From the NCBI GenBank assembly GCA_937980205.1, contig CALJKW010000064.1, forward strand, positions 62,001 through 126,000: 64,000 bases of DNA, read 5' to 3'. Source of the DNA: an uncultured Myxococcales bacterium. Its GTDB lineage: Bacteria > Myxococcota > Myxococcia > Myxococcales > Myxococcaceae. Under the pieces are notes generated by a model. It worked only from the letters and a program-made list of their open reading frames with translations. It was not told the DNA's origin and searched no databases. A program made the translations under genes and the position numbers. Below, one piece after another: positions 46,235-58,528 of the stretch. Each line of letters begins with the position of its first letter. Position 1 is the stretch's first letter.

Positions 46235-46432
46235 ATGCCCGAGACCAAGCCGCGCGAGCCCGAGACGACCGCCCCGACCACCGGGGACCGGGCGCCTGCG
46301 TCCGCGCCCGGGCGGACCGGGGACAAGACGGCGAAGCAGGACGCGCCGTTCGTCTGGCCGCGCGACCTGAACGCGCCCTCCAGCGACAAGCCCGAGTGGG
46401 GCACCGACCCGGAGGCGCTGCGCGATGCCTGA
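46235..46432 (+). CDS. Small unknown phage protein
   Basis: 65-aa Pro/Thr/Asp-rich, probably disordered protein (KPREPETTAPTTGDRAPASA, then FVWPRDLNAPSSDKPEWGTD). GGAGGACGACGC precedes the ATG. Overlaps the methylase-protease gene by 8 nt. Function unknown. Confidence 0.55.
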   Translation: MPETKPREPETTAPTTGDRAPASAPGRTGDKTAKQDAPFVWPRDLNAPSSDKPEWGTDPEALRDA

Positions 46433-48611
46433 CCGCCGCGAAGCCGCCATCACCCACGCGCGCCGCGTCCTCGCGGCGAACACCGGGGTGCGCGCCGAAT
46501 CCACGGAGGTTGAGAAGACCATCTGGGGCTCGCCCGCGGGCAAGAAGCGTCTGGCGGATCGCCTCGTGGCGATGCTCCCGGCCCACAAGACGTACGTGGA
46601 GCCCTTCGCCGGCAGCGCGGCGGTGCTCTTCGCCAAGGAGCCCTCGGAGGTCGAGGTCATCAACGACGCCGACCTCGAGATCGCTGACGCCTATCGGCTG
46701 ATCAAGAAGCTCACTCCCGAGGGGCTCGCGAAGCTGAAGAATCTGCCGTGGGTCGGCGACGCGAAGACGTTCAAGCGGCTCCTCGACGTCGAGCCCGAGG
46801 ACGATGTCGAGCGGCTCCACCGCTTCCTGTACCTGACGCACTTCTCCTACGGGAAGATGCGCGGCAAGAGCTTCAGCCCGACGGTGGTAGGCGTCGAGGC
46901 GACGACCATCAAGCGCATCGAGAAGTTCGCGCCGCGCCTGAAGAAGGTGAAGGTCTACGGCGGCGACTACGAGAAGGTCGTCCGCAAGTACGACACCAAG
47001 GACACGGCCTTCTTCCTCGACCCGCCGTACCCCGGCTACAACGTCGACGTCGGCGAGGGCGAGTTCGACGAGGAGCGCTTCTTCAAGCTGCTCAAGTCGC
47101 TCAAGGGCCGCTTTCTCATCACCTACGGCATCCGGGGCAAGTTCCCCGCGCTGGTGAAGGGCTCGGACTTCTGGTCAAAGCGCATCCGCACCCGCCGCTC
47201 CATCGCGCACATGCGCGGCGTCGGCGGCAGCTCGGTGCTGACGCAGCTCCTGGTCGCGAACTACGAGCCGACCACCAAGGCGCTCGACGACGAGTTCGTC
47301 CTCGACGACTGGGACGGCGCACTCGACGACGTCGCCGACGACATCGAGAAGGCCCAGCCGTTCGGCACGTTCGGCGGCTCGTTTCACTACGCCAAGCGCA
47401 TCGTGCCGCTCATCCCGGCGCACAAGATCTACGTCGAGCCCTTCGCGGGCGCGGCGGCGGTGCTGCACGCCAAGGACCCGAGCGAAAAGGAGGTCATCGC
47501 CGATCTCGACGACGACGTGGTGTTCCTCCACCGGAGCATCAAGGCGATGACGCCCGAGCGCGTCGAGGAGCTGAGCCGCCGCTTCGAGTGGACCGTCACG
47601 CAGGAGAGCTTCGCCAAGGCGCGCGACATGACGCCGAAGGACGACGTCGCGCGCTTCTACAAGCTCGTCTTCGTGCGCACCCACGCCCGTGACTGCCGTC
47701 CCGACGGCACGCACCCGGCACAGCAGCACCTCGGCTCGACGACCAACCCCGAGAAGTACCTCAAGGCCGCCGAGCGCCTGAAGGACGTGACCATCCTGCG
47801 GCAGGACTACCGCAAGACGATCGAGGCGCACGACAGCAAGGACACCTTCTTCTTCATCGACCCGCCGTACCCCGGTGAGTGGTTCGACAAGGACAAGGTC
47901 ATCGACCTCGGCCAGTTCATCGACGCGCTCGCGAAGGTCGAGGGGAAGTTCATCGCGGTCCTCAACCCGACCCCGGAGAACGTCGCCGCCTTCAAGAAGG
48001 TCGGGCACGTCTTCCGGCTCAAGGTGCGTGAGGCCTCGGGGCGCGGCGGTGCCAAGCACGCCATGCGCCTCTTCGTCGCCAACTTCCCGGTGCGCAAGGC
48101 CGCGGAGTTCGAGCTCGTCGCCAAGTGCGAGCACCTGCCGCTCGATCCGAGCGTCGATGAGCTGGTCTTCGACAAGCCCTCGCGCCTGGTGAAGGGGGTC
48201 GACCCGAACGACGAGCGCTTCGTGCTGGGCATCGTGCTCGAGCCCGAGGTGGTCGACGCGCAGGGCGACATCTACTCGGCCGAGGAGATCCGCGCCGCCG
48301 CCCACCGCTTCATGGAGGACTTCGGCGGCCTCGGGCTGATGCACCGCCTGCGCGTCAACGGCCAGGTGAAGGTGCTCGAGAGCTATCTCGCGCCCACCGA
48401 CTTCATCATCGGCGAGCTCGCGGTCCGCAAGGGCACGTGGCTGCTCGCTGTGCGCGTGCTCTCCGACGAGCTGTGGGAGCGCGTGAAGTCTGGCGACCTC
48501 ACGGGCTTCTCCATCGGCGGCTCGGCGCGCCGCGTGCCCGAGGCTGTTCCGACGTCGGAACAGCCGTCCGCCGCCGACACCATCACCAACGAGCCGGAGG
48601 CCGCCGCATGA
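46425..48611 (+). CDS. Double DNA adenine methylase fused to prohead protease
   Basis: 728-aa three-part protein. Residues about 40-285 and 320-555 are two D12-class N6-adenine methyltransferase domains, each with motif I VEPFAG (58-63 and 337-342) and motif IV DPPY (199-202 and 479-482). Residues about 595-705 resemble XkdF-type prohead serine proteases (FVLGIVLEPEVVDAQGDIYSA, GLMHR with H640, TGFSIGGSARRV with S696). Position ahead of scaffold and capsid fits the protease. The methylases could mark phage DNA against restriction. No frameshift between the parts. Confidence 0.87.
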   Translation: MPDRREAAITHARRVLAANTGVRAESTEVEKTIWGSPAGKKRLADRLVAMLPAHKTYVEPFAGSAAVLFAKEPSEVEVINDADLEIADAYRLIKKLTPEGLAKLKNLPWVGDAKTFKRLLDVEPEDDVERLHRFLYLTHFSYGKMRGKSFSPTVVGVEATTIKRIEKFAPRLKKVKVYGGDYEKVVRKYDTKDTAFFLDPPYPGYNVDVGEGEFDEERFFKLLKSLKGRFLITYGIRGKFPALVKGSDFWSKRIRTRRSIAHMRGVGGSSVLTQLLVANYEPTTKALDDEFVLDDWDGALDDVADDIEKAQPFGTFGGSFHYAKRIVPLIPAHKIYVEPFAGAAAVLHAKDPSEKEVIADLDDDVVFLHRSIKAMTPERVEELSRRFEWTVTQESFAKARDMTPKDDVARFYKLVFVRTHARDCRPDGTHPAQQHLGSTTNPEKYLKAAERLKDVTILRQDYRKTIEAHDSKDTFFFIDPPYPGEWFDKDKVIDLGQFIDALAKVEGKFIAVLNPTPENVAAFKKVGHVFRLKVREASGRGGAKHAMRLFVANFPVRKAAEFELVAKCEHLPLDPSVDELVFDKPSRLVKGVDPNDERFVLGIVLEPEVVDAQGDIYSAEEIRAAAHRFMEDFGGLGLMHRLRVNGQVKVLESYLAPTDFIIGELAVRKGTWLLAVRVLSDELWERVKSGDLTGFSIGGSARRVPEAVPTSEQPSAADTITNEPEAAA

Positions 48612-49402
48612 CGACCGAAACGCACAAGACGGACGGCGTGCACCGCCTCGTCGACATGGTCGTCGAGGAGGTCTCGCTCGTCGACCGCGCCGCCAACAAG
48701 CACCGCTTTCTCATCGTGAAGAGGGACGAAGCCATGGACGACGACAAGACCCAGAACACCACCCCGGCCGAGCCGTCGCCGCCCACTGCGCCCACGGCGA
48801 AGCTCGACGACAACTCGGCGCTGAACGCCGCCCTCGCTGCGCTCGAGAGCCTGACGGGGCTCGTCGAGCTGCTCGGCGAGCTCGGCGCAGACCAGGCCGA
48901 CGCGCGGCTCGCCGGGCTCGCCGAGGAGCTGCGCAGCGTCGCGATGCAGCTCCTCGAGCGCACGGACGGCGATGGCGTGAACGAGACCGACGAGGTCGTC
49001 GAGGCGCGCGCCAAGAGCGAGCCCGCGACGTTCGCGGCCAACGTCACCGCCGCAAAGCAGGCGCTCGCGCGGCTCGGCGAGCTGGCGAAGAAGGTGCCTG
49101 CGAAGACCGACAAGCCCGCCGAGGCGAAGCCCGAGCCCGCCCCAGCGGCGAAGGCCGACGCGGCCGACGTGAACGAGTCGCTCGCGAAGCTCGCCGAGTC
49201 GTTCCGCGCGCTGTCGGAGACCGTGAAGGAGCAGCAGCAGCGCCTCGGGCGTGTCGAGAAGCAGTTCGGGCTGCCCAACAGCGCGGCGCCCGCCGAGCGC
49301 GTGTCGAAGGCCACCGTCGAGGACGTGGGATGGCCGCTCGATCTCAACAAGCCCAAGGACCGGGAGAGCGTCGACAAGGCGATCTCCTTCCACGACCTCT
49401 GA
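48608..49402 (+). CDS. Scaffold-like head protein
   Basis: 264-aa protein. The N-terminus (VHRLVDMVVEEVSLVDRAANKHRFLIVKR) is a motif common in phage head proteins next to the protease. The rest is Ala/Glu/Lys-rich helix (LAALESLTGLVELLGELGADQ, LAESFRALSETVKEQQQRLGRV), as in capsid scaffolds. Probably cleaved by the upstream protease during maturation. ATGA overlap with the protease gene. Confidence 0.65.
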   Translation: MTTETHKTDGVHRLVDMVVEEVSLVDRAANKHRFLIVKRDEAMDDDKTQNTTPAEPSPPTAPTAKLDDNSALNAALAALESLTGLVELLGELGADQADARLAGLAEELRSVAMQLLERTDGDGVNETDEVVEARAKSEPATFAANVTAAKQALARLGELAKKVPAKTDKPAEAKPEPAPAAKADAADVNESLAKLAESFRALSETVKEQQQRLGRVEKQFGLPNSAAPAERVSKATVEDVGWPLDLNKPKDRESVDKAISFHDL

Positions 49403-49427
49403 AACCCGCCGGAAGGAGACCCTCGAC

Positions 49428-50366
<939 letters not shown>

Positions 50367-50383
50367 GCTGAGGAGAACGAGAC

Positions 50384-50779
50384 ATGACCGACACCCTGCT
50401 GGTTCGCCTCAAGCCCTTCGACCCTCGACGCGGCTTCGTGCTGCGCCGCTTCACCTTCGCCGGCATCCGCTTCCAGAGCGAGCGCGGCTGGTACCGCGTC
50501 GAGAAGCCCGTCGCCGAGCGGCTGCGCGCCACGCGCAGCGTCGCGAGCGATCCGTACTCGCCGCTCGCCTTCGACGTCTGCACCGAGGCCGAGGCCAAGG
50601 CGCTCGACAACGCTGAGGCCGACGCGGCCAAGGTCCGGCGCAACGCCACCGACGACCTCAAGGTCGTGCCCGCGCGCGGGGCGGTGACCACCGAGGACCT
50701 GCCGAAGTCGACGGCCACGCCGACGACGCCCACGAAGGACGACGACGGCCCCAAGCGCGGCAAGCGCGACCGGGAGTGA
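50384..50779 (+). CDS. Unknown head-region protein
   Basis: 131-aa protein; a folded N-terminal half (LLVRLKPFDPRRGFVLRRFTF, RGWYRVEKPVAERLRATRS) and a charged, probably disordered C-terminal tail (TPTTPTKDDDGPKRGKRDRE). Between capsid and head-tail connector genes, so perhaps a head completion or decoration protein. GAGGAG upstream. Confidence 0.6.
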   Translation: MTDTLLVRLKPFDPRRGFVLRRFTFAGIRFQSERGWYRVEKPVAERLRATRSVASDPYSPLAFDVCTEAEAKALDNAEADAAKVRRNATDDLKVVPARGAVTTEDLPKSTATPTTPTKDDDGPKRGKRDRE

Positions 50780-50780
50780 C

Positions 50781-51422
50781 GTGTACGCCTCGGTCGCCGA
50801 CTTGCGCGCCGAAGGCGTGACGGCGGCCGAGGCGAGCGAGGCCCGCCTCGAGCTGCTGCTCGACGAAGCCTCGCGGCTCATCGATCGCGCGACGGGCTGG
50901 TTCTTCGAGCCACGCCTGCTCACGCTGCGCCTCTCGGGGCGCGGTGCGCCCAGCATCGAGCTGCCGGTGCCGCCGATCCGCGTCGATCGCCTGCTGCTCG
51001 GCAGCGCGGAGCTGTCGCTCGACCCGAGCGAGCTGCTCATCGTCGGCGCGCCCATCCAGCCGGGCTTCGACGGCCCGCGCTTCACGCGCCGCCACGGGCG
51101 CACGTTCCCGCGCGGCCACGGCAACGTTGTGGCCGAGGGGCTCTGGGGCTTCACCGAGGACGACGGCACGCCCACGGGGCGCACGCCGCCTGCGATCCGC
51201 CGCGCGACAATGCTCCTCGTCCTGCGCTCGCTTGCTCCGCTCGCCGACGACGCATCGTTCGAGGCGCGCAGCCGCTGGCGCATCATCGAGGAGCGGACGC
51301 GCGACCAGAGCTACCGGCTCGACCCGGCGAGGGTCGCGATCGCTGCGAGCCTCACCGGCGACCCGGAGATCGACGCGCTCCTTGCGCTCTACTTGCGGCC
51401 CTCGCCGCTCGGAGCGGCGTGA
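50781..51422 (+). CDS. Head-tail connector protein
   Basis: 213-aa protein starting YASVADLRAEGVTAAEASEARLELLLDEASRLIDRATGWFFEP, the typical helical start of gp6-like connector/adaptor proteins that dock on the portal. It continues with a beta region and APAIRRATMLLV-like helices (PPAIRRATMLLVLRSLAPLA). GTG start 1 nt after the preceding stop. Overlaps the next ATG by TGATG. Confidence 0.75.
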   Translation: MYASVADLRAEGVTAAEASEARLELLLDEASRLIDRATGWFFEPRLLTLRLSGRGAPSIELPVPPIRVDRLLLGSAELSLDPSELLIVGAPIQPGFDGPRFTRRHGRTFPRGHGNVVAEGLWGFTEDDGTPTGRTPPAIRRATMLLVLRSLAPLADDASFEARSRWRIIEERTRDQSYRLDPARVAIAASLTGDPEIDALLALYLRPSPLGAA

Positions 51423-51922
51423 TGCGCGGTCGCCTCATCTTCCCGTTCATCGCGGAGCTGCATCGCCTCGACACGCAGGCGATGGCGCCCGACTACGACG
51501 AGGACTTCAAGGAGCCCGTCCTCGTCGACTCGGACGACGATGGCGTCGGCGAGCCCTTTCGTCGCGAGTATCCGCCCGTGCGCGTCCCCTGCCAGGTGGA
51601 GCCGGAGGCTTTTGAAGCCTTGCGCATGGCGACGTCCGGGAACACGCCCAGGTCGAGCTTCGACCTGGTCTTCCACTTCAGGGATCTCGAGCGGCTCGGC
51701 CTCGTCGAGGCCGCCTCGGGCGACGCCCTGATTCGCCCGAGCGACAGGCTGGGCGCGCTCTACGCGCGCGACGGCCAGCTCGTGCAGGCCGTGCGCACGC
51801 CTCCCGGTCTCTACGTGACCGAGGCGCGTCCCATCGGCTTCGGGCTCCACCGGCGTCGGCCCAGCCGCAACCTGCTGCTCGTCTCCTTCCAGGACCGCGC
51901 AGCCGCACGGAGTGGAACATGA
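51422..51922 (+). CDS. Minor head-tail joining protein
   Basis: 166-aa protein. RLIFPFIAELHRLDTQAMAPDYDEDFKEPV at the N-terminus and LVFHFRDLERLGLVEAASGDALIRPSDRLGAL later resemble neck/tail-attachment proteins of myxobacterial and proteobacterial phages in style. I cannot name a family. A GTG at 51419 is an alternative start. The stop overlaps the following ATG. Confidence 0.6.
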   Translation: MRGRLIFPFIAELHRLDTQAMAPDYDEDFKEPVLVDSDDDGVGEPFRREYPPVRVPCQVEPEAFEALRMATSGNTPRSSFDLVFHFRDLERLGLVEAASGDALIRPSDRLGALYARDGQLVQAVRTPPGLYVTEARPIGFGLHRRRPSRNLLLVSFQDRAAARSGT

Positions 51923-52209
51923 TGCGAGCAATCATCTTCAGCGCCCTGGCCGCCCTCTGCCTCGGCGCGCACTGCCGACCCATCGATGGGTGCCTTCGGG
52001 GCGCCACGCGCTGTAGCGGAAACACCGCCGAGATCTGCGACGCGGACGGCAGCTACCACGAGCTCGCCGACTGCGATGACGTGAGCGAGCGGAGCGGCGC
52101 GCCCTTCGTCTGCGCGTACGTCGACGAGACGACCGAGGATGGCCACATCACCGGGCACACCTGCGTGCCCGCGAGCGAGGCCGATGCGGCGGCTGGAGGT
52201 GGGCGATGA
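51919..52209 (+). CDS. Exported Cys-rich protein
   Basis: 96-aa protein with a short signal sequence (RAIIFSALAALCLGAHC) followed by paired cysteines (IDGCLRGATRCSGNTAEICDADG, LADCDDV, FVCAYVD, HTCVP) in an extracellular repeat style seen in myxobacterial secreted proteins. The signal end could be a weak lipobox. Odd inside a head-tail gene block; it may be a moron gene altering the host surface. Overlaps the next gene by ATGA. Confidence 0.62.
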   Translation: MMRAIIFSALAALCLGAHCRPIDGCLRGATRCSGNTAEICDADGSYHELADCDDVSERSGAPFVCAYVDETTEDGHITGHTCVPASEADAAAGGGR

Positions 52210-52844
52210 AGGGCTACCTCCAGTCGCTGCCGGTGGTCGGCAAGATCTTCCTCGACGTGCAGCCCGAGGAGGTATGGGCGTTCTGGCGCTTCATGCAGGA
52301 CCACTTCCGCACGAGCGTCATCAACAAGAACAGCGCGCTCGAGATGCAGCTCGTTGCGCGCGGTCTCGAAGCGCTCGGCATTCAGAGCAAGGACCGCTTC
52401 CTCAAGAACTTCACGACCACCATCGGCCGGCGCATCTACACGCCGTTCGAGGTCGGCTCTCCCAAGGGCGGCTGGGATCTCTGGCACCAGATCGTCATCT
52501 GCGTGCACGAGCACCAGCACGTCGTGCAGCACGATCGAGAGGGGCTGGCCTACGAGGTCAGCTACCTCGCCGATCGCGCCGCGCGCGCCCGCTGGGAGGC
52601 CGAGGCATACCGCTCGAACCTCGAGATGCAGTTCTGGCGCACGGGCACCACGCCGTCGGCGCAGGCCACCGCGTCGGTGCTCAAGGACTACGGCTGCCGC
52701 GACGAGGACATCGAGGTCACGGCAAAGTCGCTCGCGCTCTCGGCCATCAGCGTGAAGAAGGGCGCTATCATCAACGAGGCGACGCACGTGGCGCTCGGCT
52801 GGCTCGACGAGCACTTACCGCGCCTGCGCTTCAAGCAGGGGTGA
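52206..52844 (+). CDS. Putative HExxH metallopeptidase
   Basis: 212-aa protein. VICVHEHQHVVQHDREGLAYEVSYLADRAARARWEAEAYRSN contains HEHQH (HExxH form), with a following glutamate-rich helix that could give the third zinc ligand. The N-terminus (VVGKIFLDVQPEEVWAFWRFM) is not recognised. It is not a normal connector protein. Coupled to the exported Cys-rich gene, so the two may act together outside or at the membrane. Confidence 0.6.
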   Translation: MKGYLQSLPVVGKIFLDVQPEEVWAFWRFMQDHFRTSVINKNSALEMQLVARGLEALGIQSKDRFLKNFTTTIGRRIYTPFEVGSPKGGWDLWHQIVICVHEHQHVVQHDREGLAYEVSYLADRAARARWEAEAYRSNLEMQFWRTGTTPSAQATASVLKDYGCRDEDIEVTAKSLALSAISVKKGAIINEATHVALGWLDEHLPRLRFKQG

Positions 52845-52847
52845 GCG

Positions 52848-53438
52848 ATGGCGGTCTCGCGCACGGGAGATTGGGCACGGGCGCGGCGGCTGCTGACCGC
52901 TGCGCCACAGCGTCTGCAGGCGGCGATCGGTACCGCCGTGCGCCAGGAGGCCCACGCCCTGCGCAACGAGATCGTCCAGGGCCTCACGAGCCAAGCGCCC
53001 GGTGGCGAGCCGCTGAAGCCGCCGTCGCCGCTCACCATCGCCGCCCGCCAGCTCGAGGGCTTCAGCGGGAGCAAGGCACTCATCGTCCGCGGTGACCTCC
53101 GCAACTCCATCACCGTGATCGTTCAGGGCGACGAGGCGTTCATCGGCGTTTCGCGCTCGGCGCGGTCGAAGGATGGCGCCTCTATGGTGGACCTCGCCAA
53201 GCTCCACGAGTTCGGCGGCCCGCCCGTCATCATCCCGATGACACCCAAGATGCGCCGCTTCCTGTTCGCGCTGCTCCGGCAGGCCGGCAAGGAGCCCACG
53301 GGTGGTAGCGGGCGCGGCATCATCGTCGTGCAGGTCCCGGCGCGGCCCTTCCTCCGGCCCGCCTTCGACAAGTTCCGCGAGGGCGCCAGCAGGCGGTTCC
53401 TCGAGCGCGTCGCCAAGGAGCTCGGCCTCGCGCCTTGA
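52848..53438 (+). CDS. Tail completion/virion morphogenesis protein
   Basis: 196-aa protein like Mu gpG/phage virion morphogenesis proteins: LIVRGDLRNSITV, MVDLAKLHEFGGPPVIIPMTPK, RFLFALLR, VQVPARPFLRPAFDKF. It probably forms the head-tail joint or tail terminator. Ends just before a late-type promoter. Confidence 0.82.
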   Translation: MAVSRTGDWARARRLLTAAPQRLQAAIGTAVRQEAHALRNEIVQGLTSQAPGGEPLKPPSPLTIAARQLEGFSGSKALIVRGDLRNSITVIVQGDEAFIGVSRSARSKDGASMVDLAKLHEFGGPPVIIPMTPKMRRFLFALLRQAGKEPTGGSGRGIIVVQVPARPFLRPAFDKFREGASRRFLERVAKELGLAP

Positions 53439-53451
53439 TGTGAAGGGACGC

Positions 53452-53483
53452 GTCCCCTGAGCACCCGGTCCCGTGGCTTTGCC
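53452..53483 (+). promoter_or_regulatory. Late-type promoter GTCCCC-N17-GGCTTTGCC
   Basis: Blocks at 53452-53457 and 53475-53483. The second block ends 5 nt before the GTG at 53489, which has no ribosome site, so a leaderless message is likely. Confidence 0.65.
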
Positions 53484-53488
53484 TCCGC

Positions 53489-54397
53489 GTGGCCCTCCCG
53501 ACCCTCAGCTCAGTACAGCCCGCAGCCGGCCCTTCGAGCGGCGGCGATCTCGTACGGCTCGTAGGGACCGACCTCGCCGACTGGGTCCGGGTGCTGTTCG
53601 GCGGCGTGCTCGCCGAGGTGCTGTCCGTCCGTGACGAGGCGGGGCTGCGCGTCGTCGAGCTCCGCACGCCGCTCCACGGGGTCGGCGTCGTCGACGTCGA
53701 GCTGCAGAACCTCGACGCGGCGGGCGCCCCGATCCCTGGCGAGTCCGTGTTGCTGGCGGGCGCGTACCGCTTCGCGCGCCCCACAGTCGCCCGCGAGGCC
53801 GACCTCACCCGCGTCATCCGCCAGCTCCTGCGCGAGCTGAAGCGCCAGGTGCTCGCCAACGTGAGCGCCACCGTCAGCGTCGACTACGACGACACCACGC
53901 TCGACGGCCTGAACGTCATCGCGATGGCGAAGGTGCCGTCGCTGGTGCTCTCGGGGCCGACGCTGCGCCCGAACCGCTTCTACTCCGCGAACGTCGCGCA
54001 CGAGGACGTGGTGGGCGGCGTCTCGGGACCCGAGCTGGTTCGGCGCAAGCCGCCGTACACCGTTGACCTCGTCTTCACGCTGACCGCCGCGTCGGAGCGG
54101 ACCGCCGAGCTGTTCAACCTGATGGCGGCAGTCGCGACGTTCCTGAACCGCAACCGCTGGCTCGAGCTGCAGCGCGATCCCGCCGACGCCTCGCGAGGCA
54201 GCGTCCGCTGGGAGCTCGACGCCGATGGCGAGTTCCGCACGCAGCTCGCGGGCAAGGACGACGTGCGCGCGTTCACCTGCAGCTTCGTCGTGCGCGGATT
54301 CGACGTTGACGAAGGTCTTCCCCTCGATCTCGGAAAGCGCGTCACCGAGCCCGAGTTGCTCGCGACGCAGGCCATCGCCACCGGAGGTGCTCCGTGA
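53489..54397 (+). CDS. IPT/TIG-domain tail protein
   Basis: 302-aa protein. Residues about 1-95 form an IPT/TIG immunoglobulin-like domain (PTLSSVQPAAGPSSGGDLVRL, then VELRTPLHGVGVVDVELQN, ending in a V-L-L-A-G-A-Y-R-F strand). The remaining about 200 residues (LRPNRFYSANVAHEDVVGG, VDLVFTLTAASERTAELFNLM) resemble tail terminator-type proteins. Encoded just before the sheath, so it probably caps or joins the tail. GTG start directly after the promoter. Confidence 0.7.
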   Translation: MALPTLSSVQPAAGPSSGGDLVRLVGTDLADWVRVLFGGVLAEVLSVRDEAGLRVVELRTPLHGVGVVDVELQNLDAAGAPIPGESVLLAGAYRFARPTVAREADLTRVIRQLLRELKRQVLANVSATVSVDYDDTTLDGLNVIAMAKVPSLVLSGPTLRPNRFYSANVAHEDVVGGVSGPELVRRKPPYTVDLVFTLTAASERTAELFNLMAAVATFLNRNRWLELQRDPADASRGSVRWELDADGEFRTQLAGKDDVRAFTCSFVVRGFDVDEGLPLDLGKRVTEPELLATQAIATGGAP

Positions 54398-54749
54398 CCG
54401 TTTCGCTCACCAACACCAGCGGGCGCTGCCTCGTGTTCGTGCTCGCGCACGAGACCTACTGCCAGGCGCTTGGCGAGTGCCGTTGCGAGGTCGAGCAGGG
54501 ACGCCGCGCGCGACGCATGGCCCGATCGCTCACGCTCGCGAGCGGTGTGACGAGCCCCGGGCTCGACGACGCGGTGCTCACCATCCCCGAGGTCGTGCGC
54601 GCGGTGAAGCGCGGCGATCTCTCGGTGAAGCGCCACGTGCCCGAGCGGCCGTTGCCCGCCCTGGTCGCGACGAAGGCTCCCATCACGACCTCGCTCGCCG
54701 AGGTCATCCGCCCTGACGTGAAGGCGAAGAAGAACAAGCGAGGTGCATC

Positions 54750-54753
<4 letters not shown>
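54394..54753 (+). CDS. Small unknown tail-region protein
   Basis: 119-aa protein; CLVFVLAHETYCQALGECRCEVEQG near the start, an LTLASGVTSPGLDDAVLTIPEVV middle and a basic Lys-rich end. Overlaps both neighbours by GTGA. Conserved in position before sheath genes of contractile tails, but I cannot name it. Confidence 0.55.
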
Positions 54754-56972
<2,219 letters not shown>

Positions 56973-56983
56973 GGAGCTAACCC

Positions 56984-57445
<462 letters not shown>

Positions 57446-57501
57446 CGCGGTCACCGGCCACCGCACGAAACGGAACCCAGGGTTCCTTTCTGTGCGGCCC
57501 T

Positions 57502-57532
57502 GTCCCCCTCGCGCTTTCCGGGCGGCTTTGCC
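57502..57532 (+). promoter_or_regulatory. Late-type promoter GTCCCC-N16-GGCTTTGCC
   Basis: Blocks at 57502-57507 and 57524-57532. The following leader has GGAGG before the ATG at 57549. Confidence 0.65.
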
Positions 57533-57548
57533 CTCGTGGAGGCAGCGC

Positions 57549-58325
57549 ATGGCAGACGTCATCACGTGCCCTTCGGGGCTCCAGGGCCGCGTTCGCGGCA
57601 TGAAGGTGCGCGAGGAGCGCGTCCTCGCGGACCGCAAGCTCGCCAAGAGCGGCGGCCAGGTCGACGAGCTGCTCGCGGCCTGCTGGGAGGAGACCCTCGA
57701 CCCCGGGCCCTACGCTATCGCCGAGGGCGCCGAGCTCGACCTCGGCAAGGTGCTCCAGGGCGATCGCTTCTTCGCGCTGCTCATGGTGCGCGCGCTGACC
57801 TACGGCCCCGAGTACGCCTTCGGCGTCTCGTGTCGGAACGACAACTGCCGCGCGCGCATCGACTGGGAAGTCGACCTGACGAAGCTCCCGGTGCGCAAGC
57901 TCTCCGAGGAGAGCCGCGCCGCGTTCGTGAGCGGGAACCGCTTCGAGACCACGCTGCCCGACGCCGGCAAGAAGGTCGCGTTCAAGCTGCTGACCGGCGA
58001 TGACGAGCGGAAGCTGCCCGCGCTCCAGCGCTCGGCACCCGACAAGCTGCTCTCGGCGGTGCTCGCCTACCGCGTGCTCGAGATCGACGACGTGGACGCG
58101 AAGGCGAAGCGCCAGTTCCTCGAGGACCTGACGATGCGCGACGCCGACTTTCTCGTCGACGAGTTCGACCGCGTCGACTGCGGCGTCGACACCACCATCG
58201 AGATCGAGTGCCCCGAGTGCTTCCAGACGCAGGAGGTGGAGCTCCCTTTCGACAAGGGGTTCTTCCTGCCGGGCAAGGACAGGACCGCGAGGCGGAAGGC
58301 CCGGAGCAGCTCTTCCCCGACGTGA
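57549..58325 (+). CDS. T4 gp26-like baseplate protein
   Basis: 258-aa protein resembling T4 baseplate-hub family proteins found between tube and tape measure in contractile tails: ITCPSGLQGRVRGMKVREERVL, GDRFFALLMVRALTYGPEYAF, SCRNDNCRARIDWEVDL, LKLLTGDDE-like FKLLTGDDERKL, ECPECFQTQEVELPF. The two cysteine pairs suggest zinc binding. Probably needed for baseplate hub assembly. Confidence 0.8.
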   Translation: MADVITCPSGLQGRVRGMKVREERVLADRKLAKSGGQVDELLAACWEETLDPGPYAIAEGAELDLGKVLQGDRFFALLMVRALTYGPEYAFGVSCRNDNCRARIDWEVDLTKLPVRKLSEESRAAFVSGNRFETTLPDAGKKVAFKLLTGDDERKLPALQRSAPDKLLSAVLAYRVLEIDDVDAKAKRQFLEDLTMRDADFLVDEFDRVDCGVDTTIEIECPECFQTQEVELPFDKGFFLPGKDRTARRKARSSSSPT

Positions 58326-58525
58326 ACATGGAGACGTGGCGCGAGGGACTCTTCCAGCTCTGCTGGCAGCAGCACGGAGGCTCGGGTCTCGCGGTGACGC
58401 TGGACGACGCCCTCGACCTGCCGACCACCGATCGCGACTGGCTCATCGAGCGGATCGGCAGCCAGCGCGCGCGGGAGGCGAAGGAGCTGGAGAAGGCCGC
58501 GCGCAACGGTCGAGGGAGGAAGTGA
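58322..58525 (+). CDS. Small pre-tape-measure protein
   Basis: 67-aa protein (ETWREGLFQLCWQQHGGSGLAVT, DLPTTDRDWLIERIGSQRAREA). A GTG at 58322 overlaps the previous stop (GTGA), and an ATG at 58328 is the alternative. The position just before tape measure fits a tail assembly chaperone or gp51-like hub factor. No family call. Confidence 0.6.
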   Translation: MNMETWREGLFQLCWQQHGGSGLAVTLDDALDLPTTDRDWLIERIGSQRAREAKELEKAARNGRGRK

Positions 58526-58528
58526 CCC

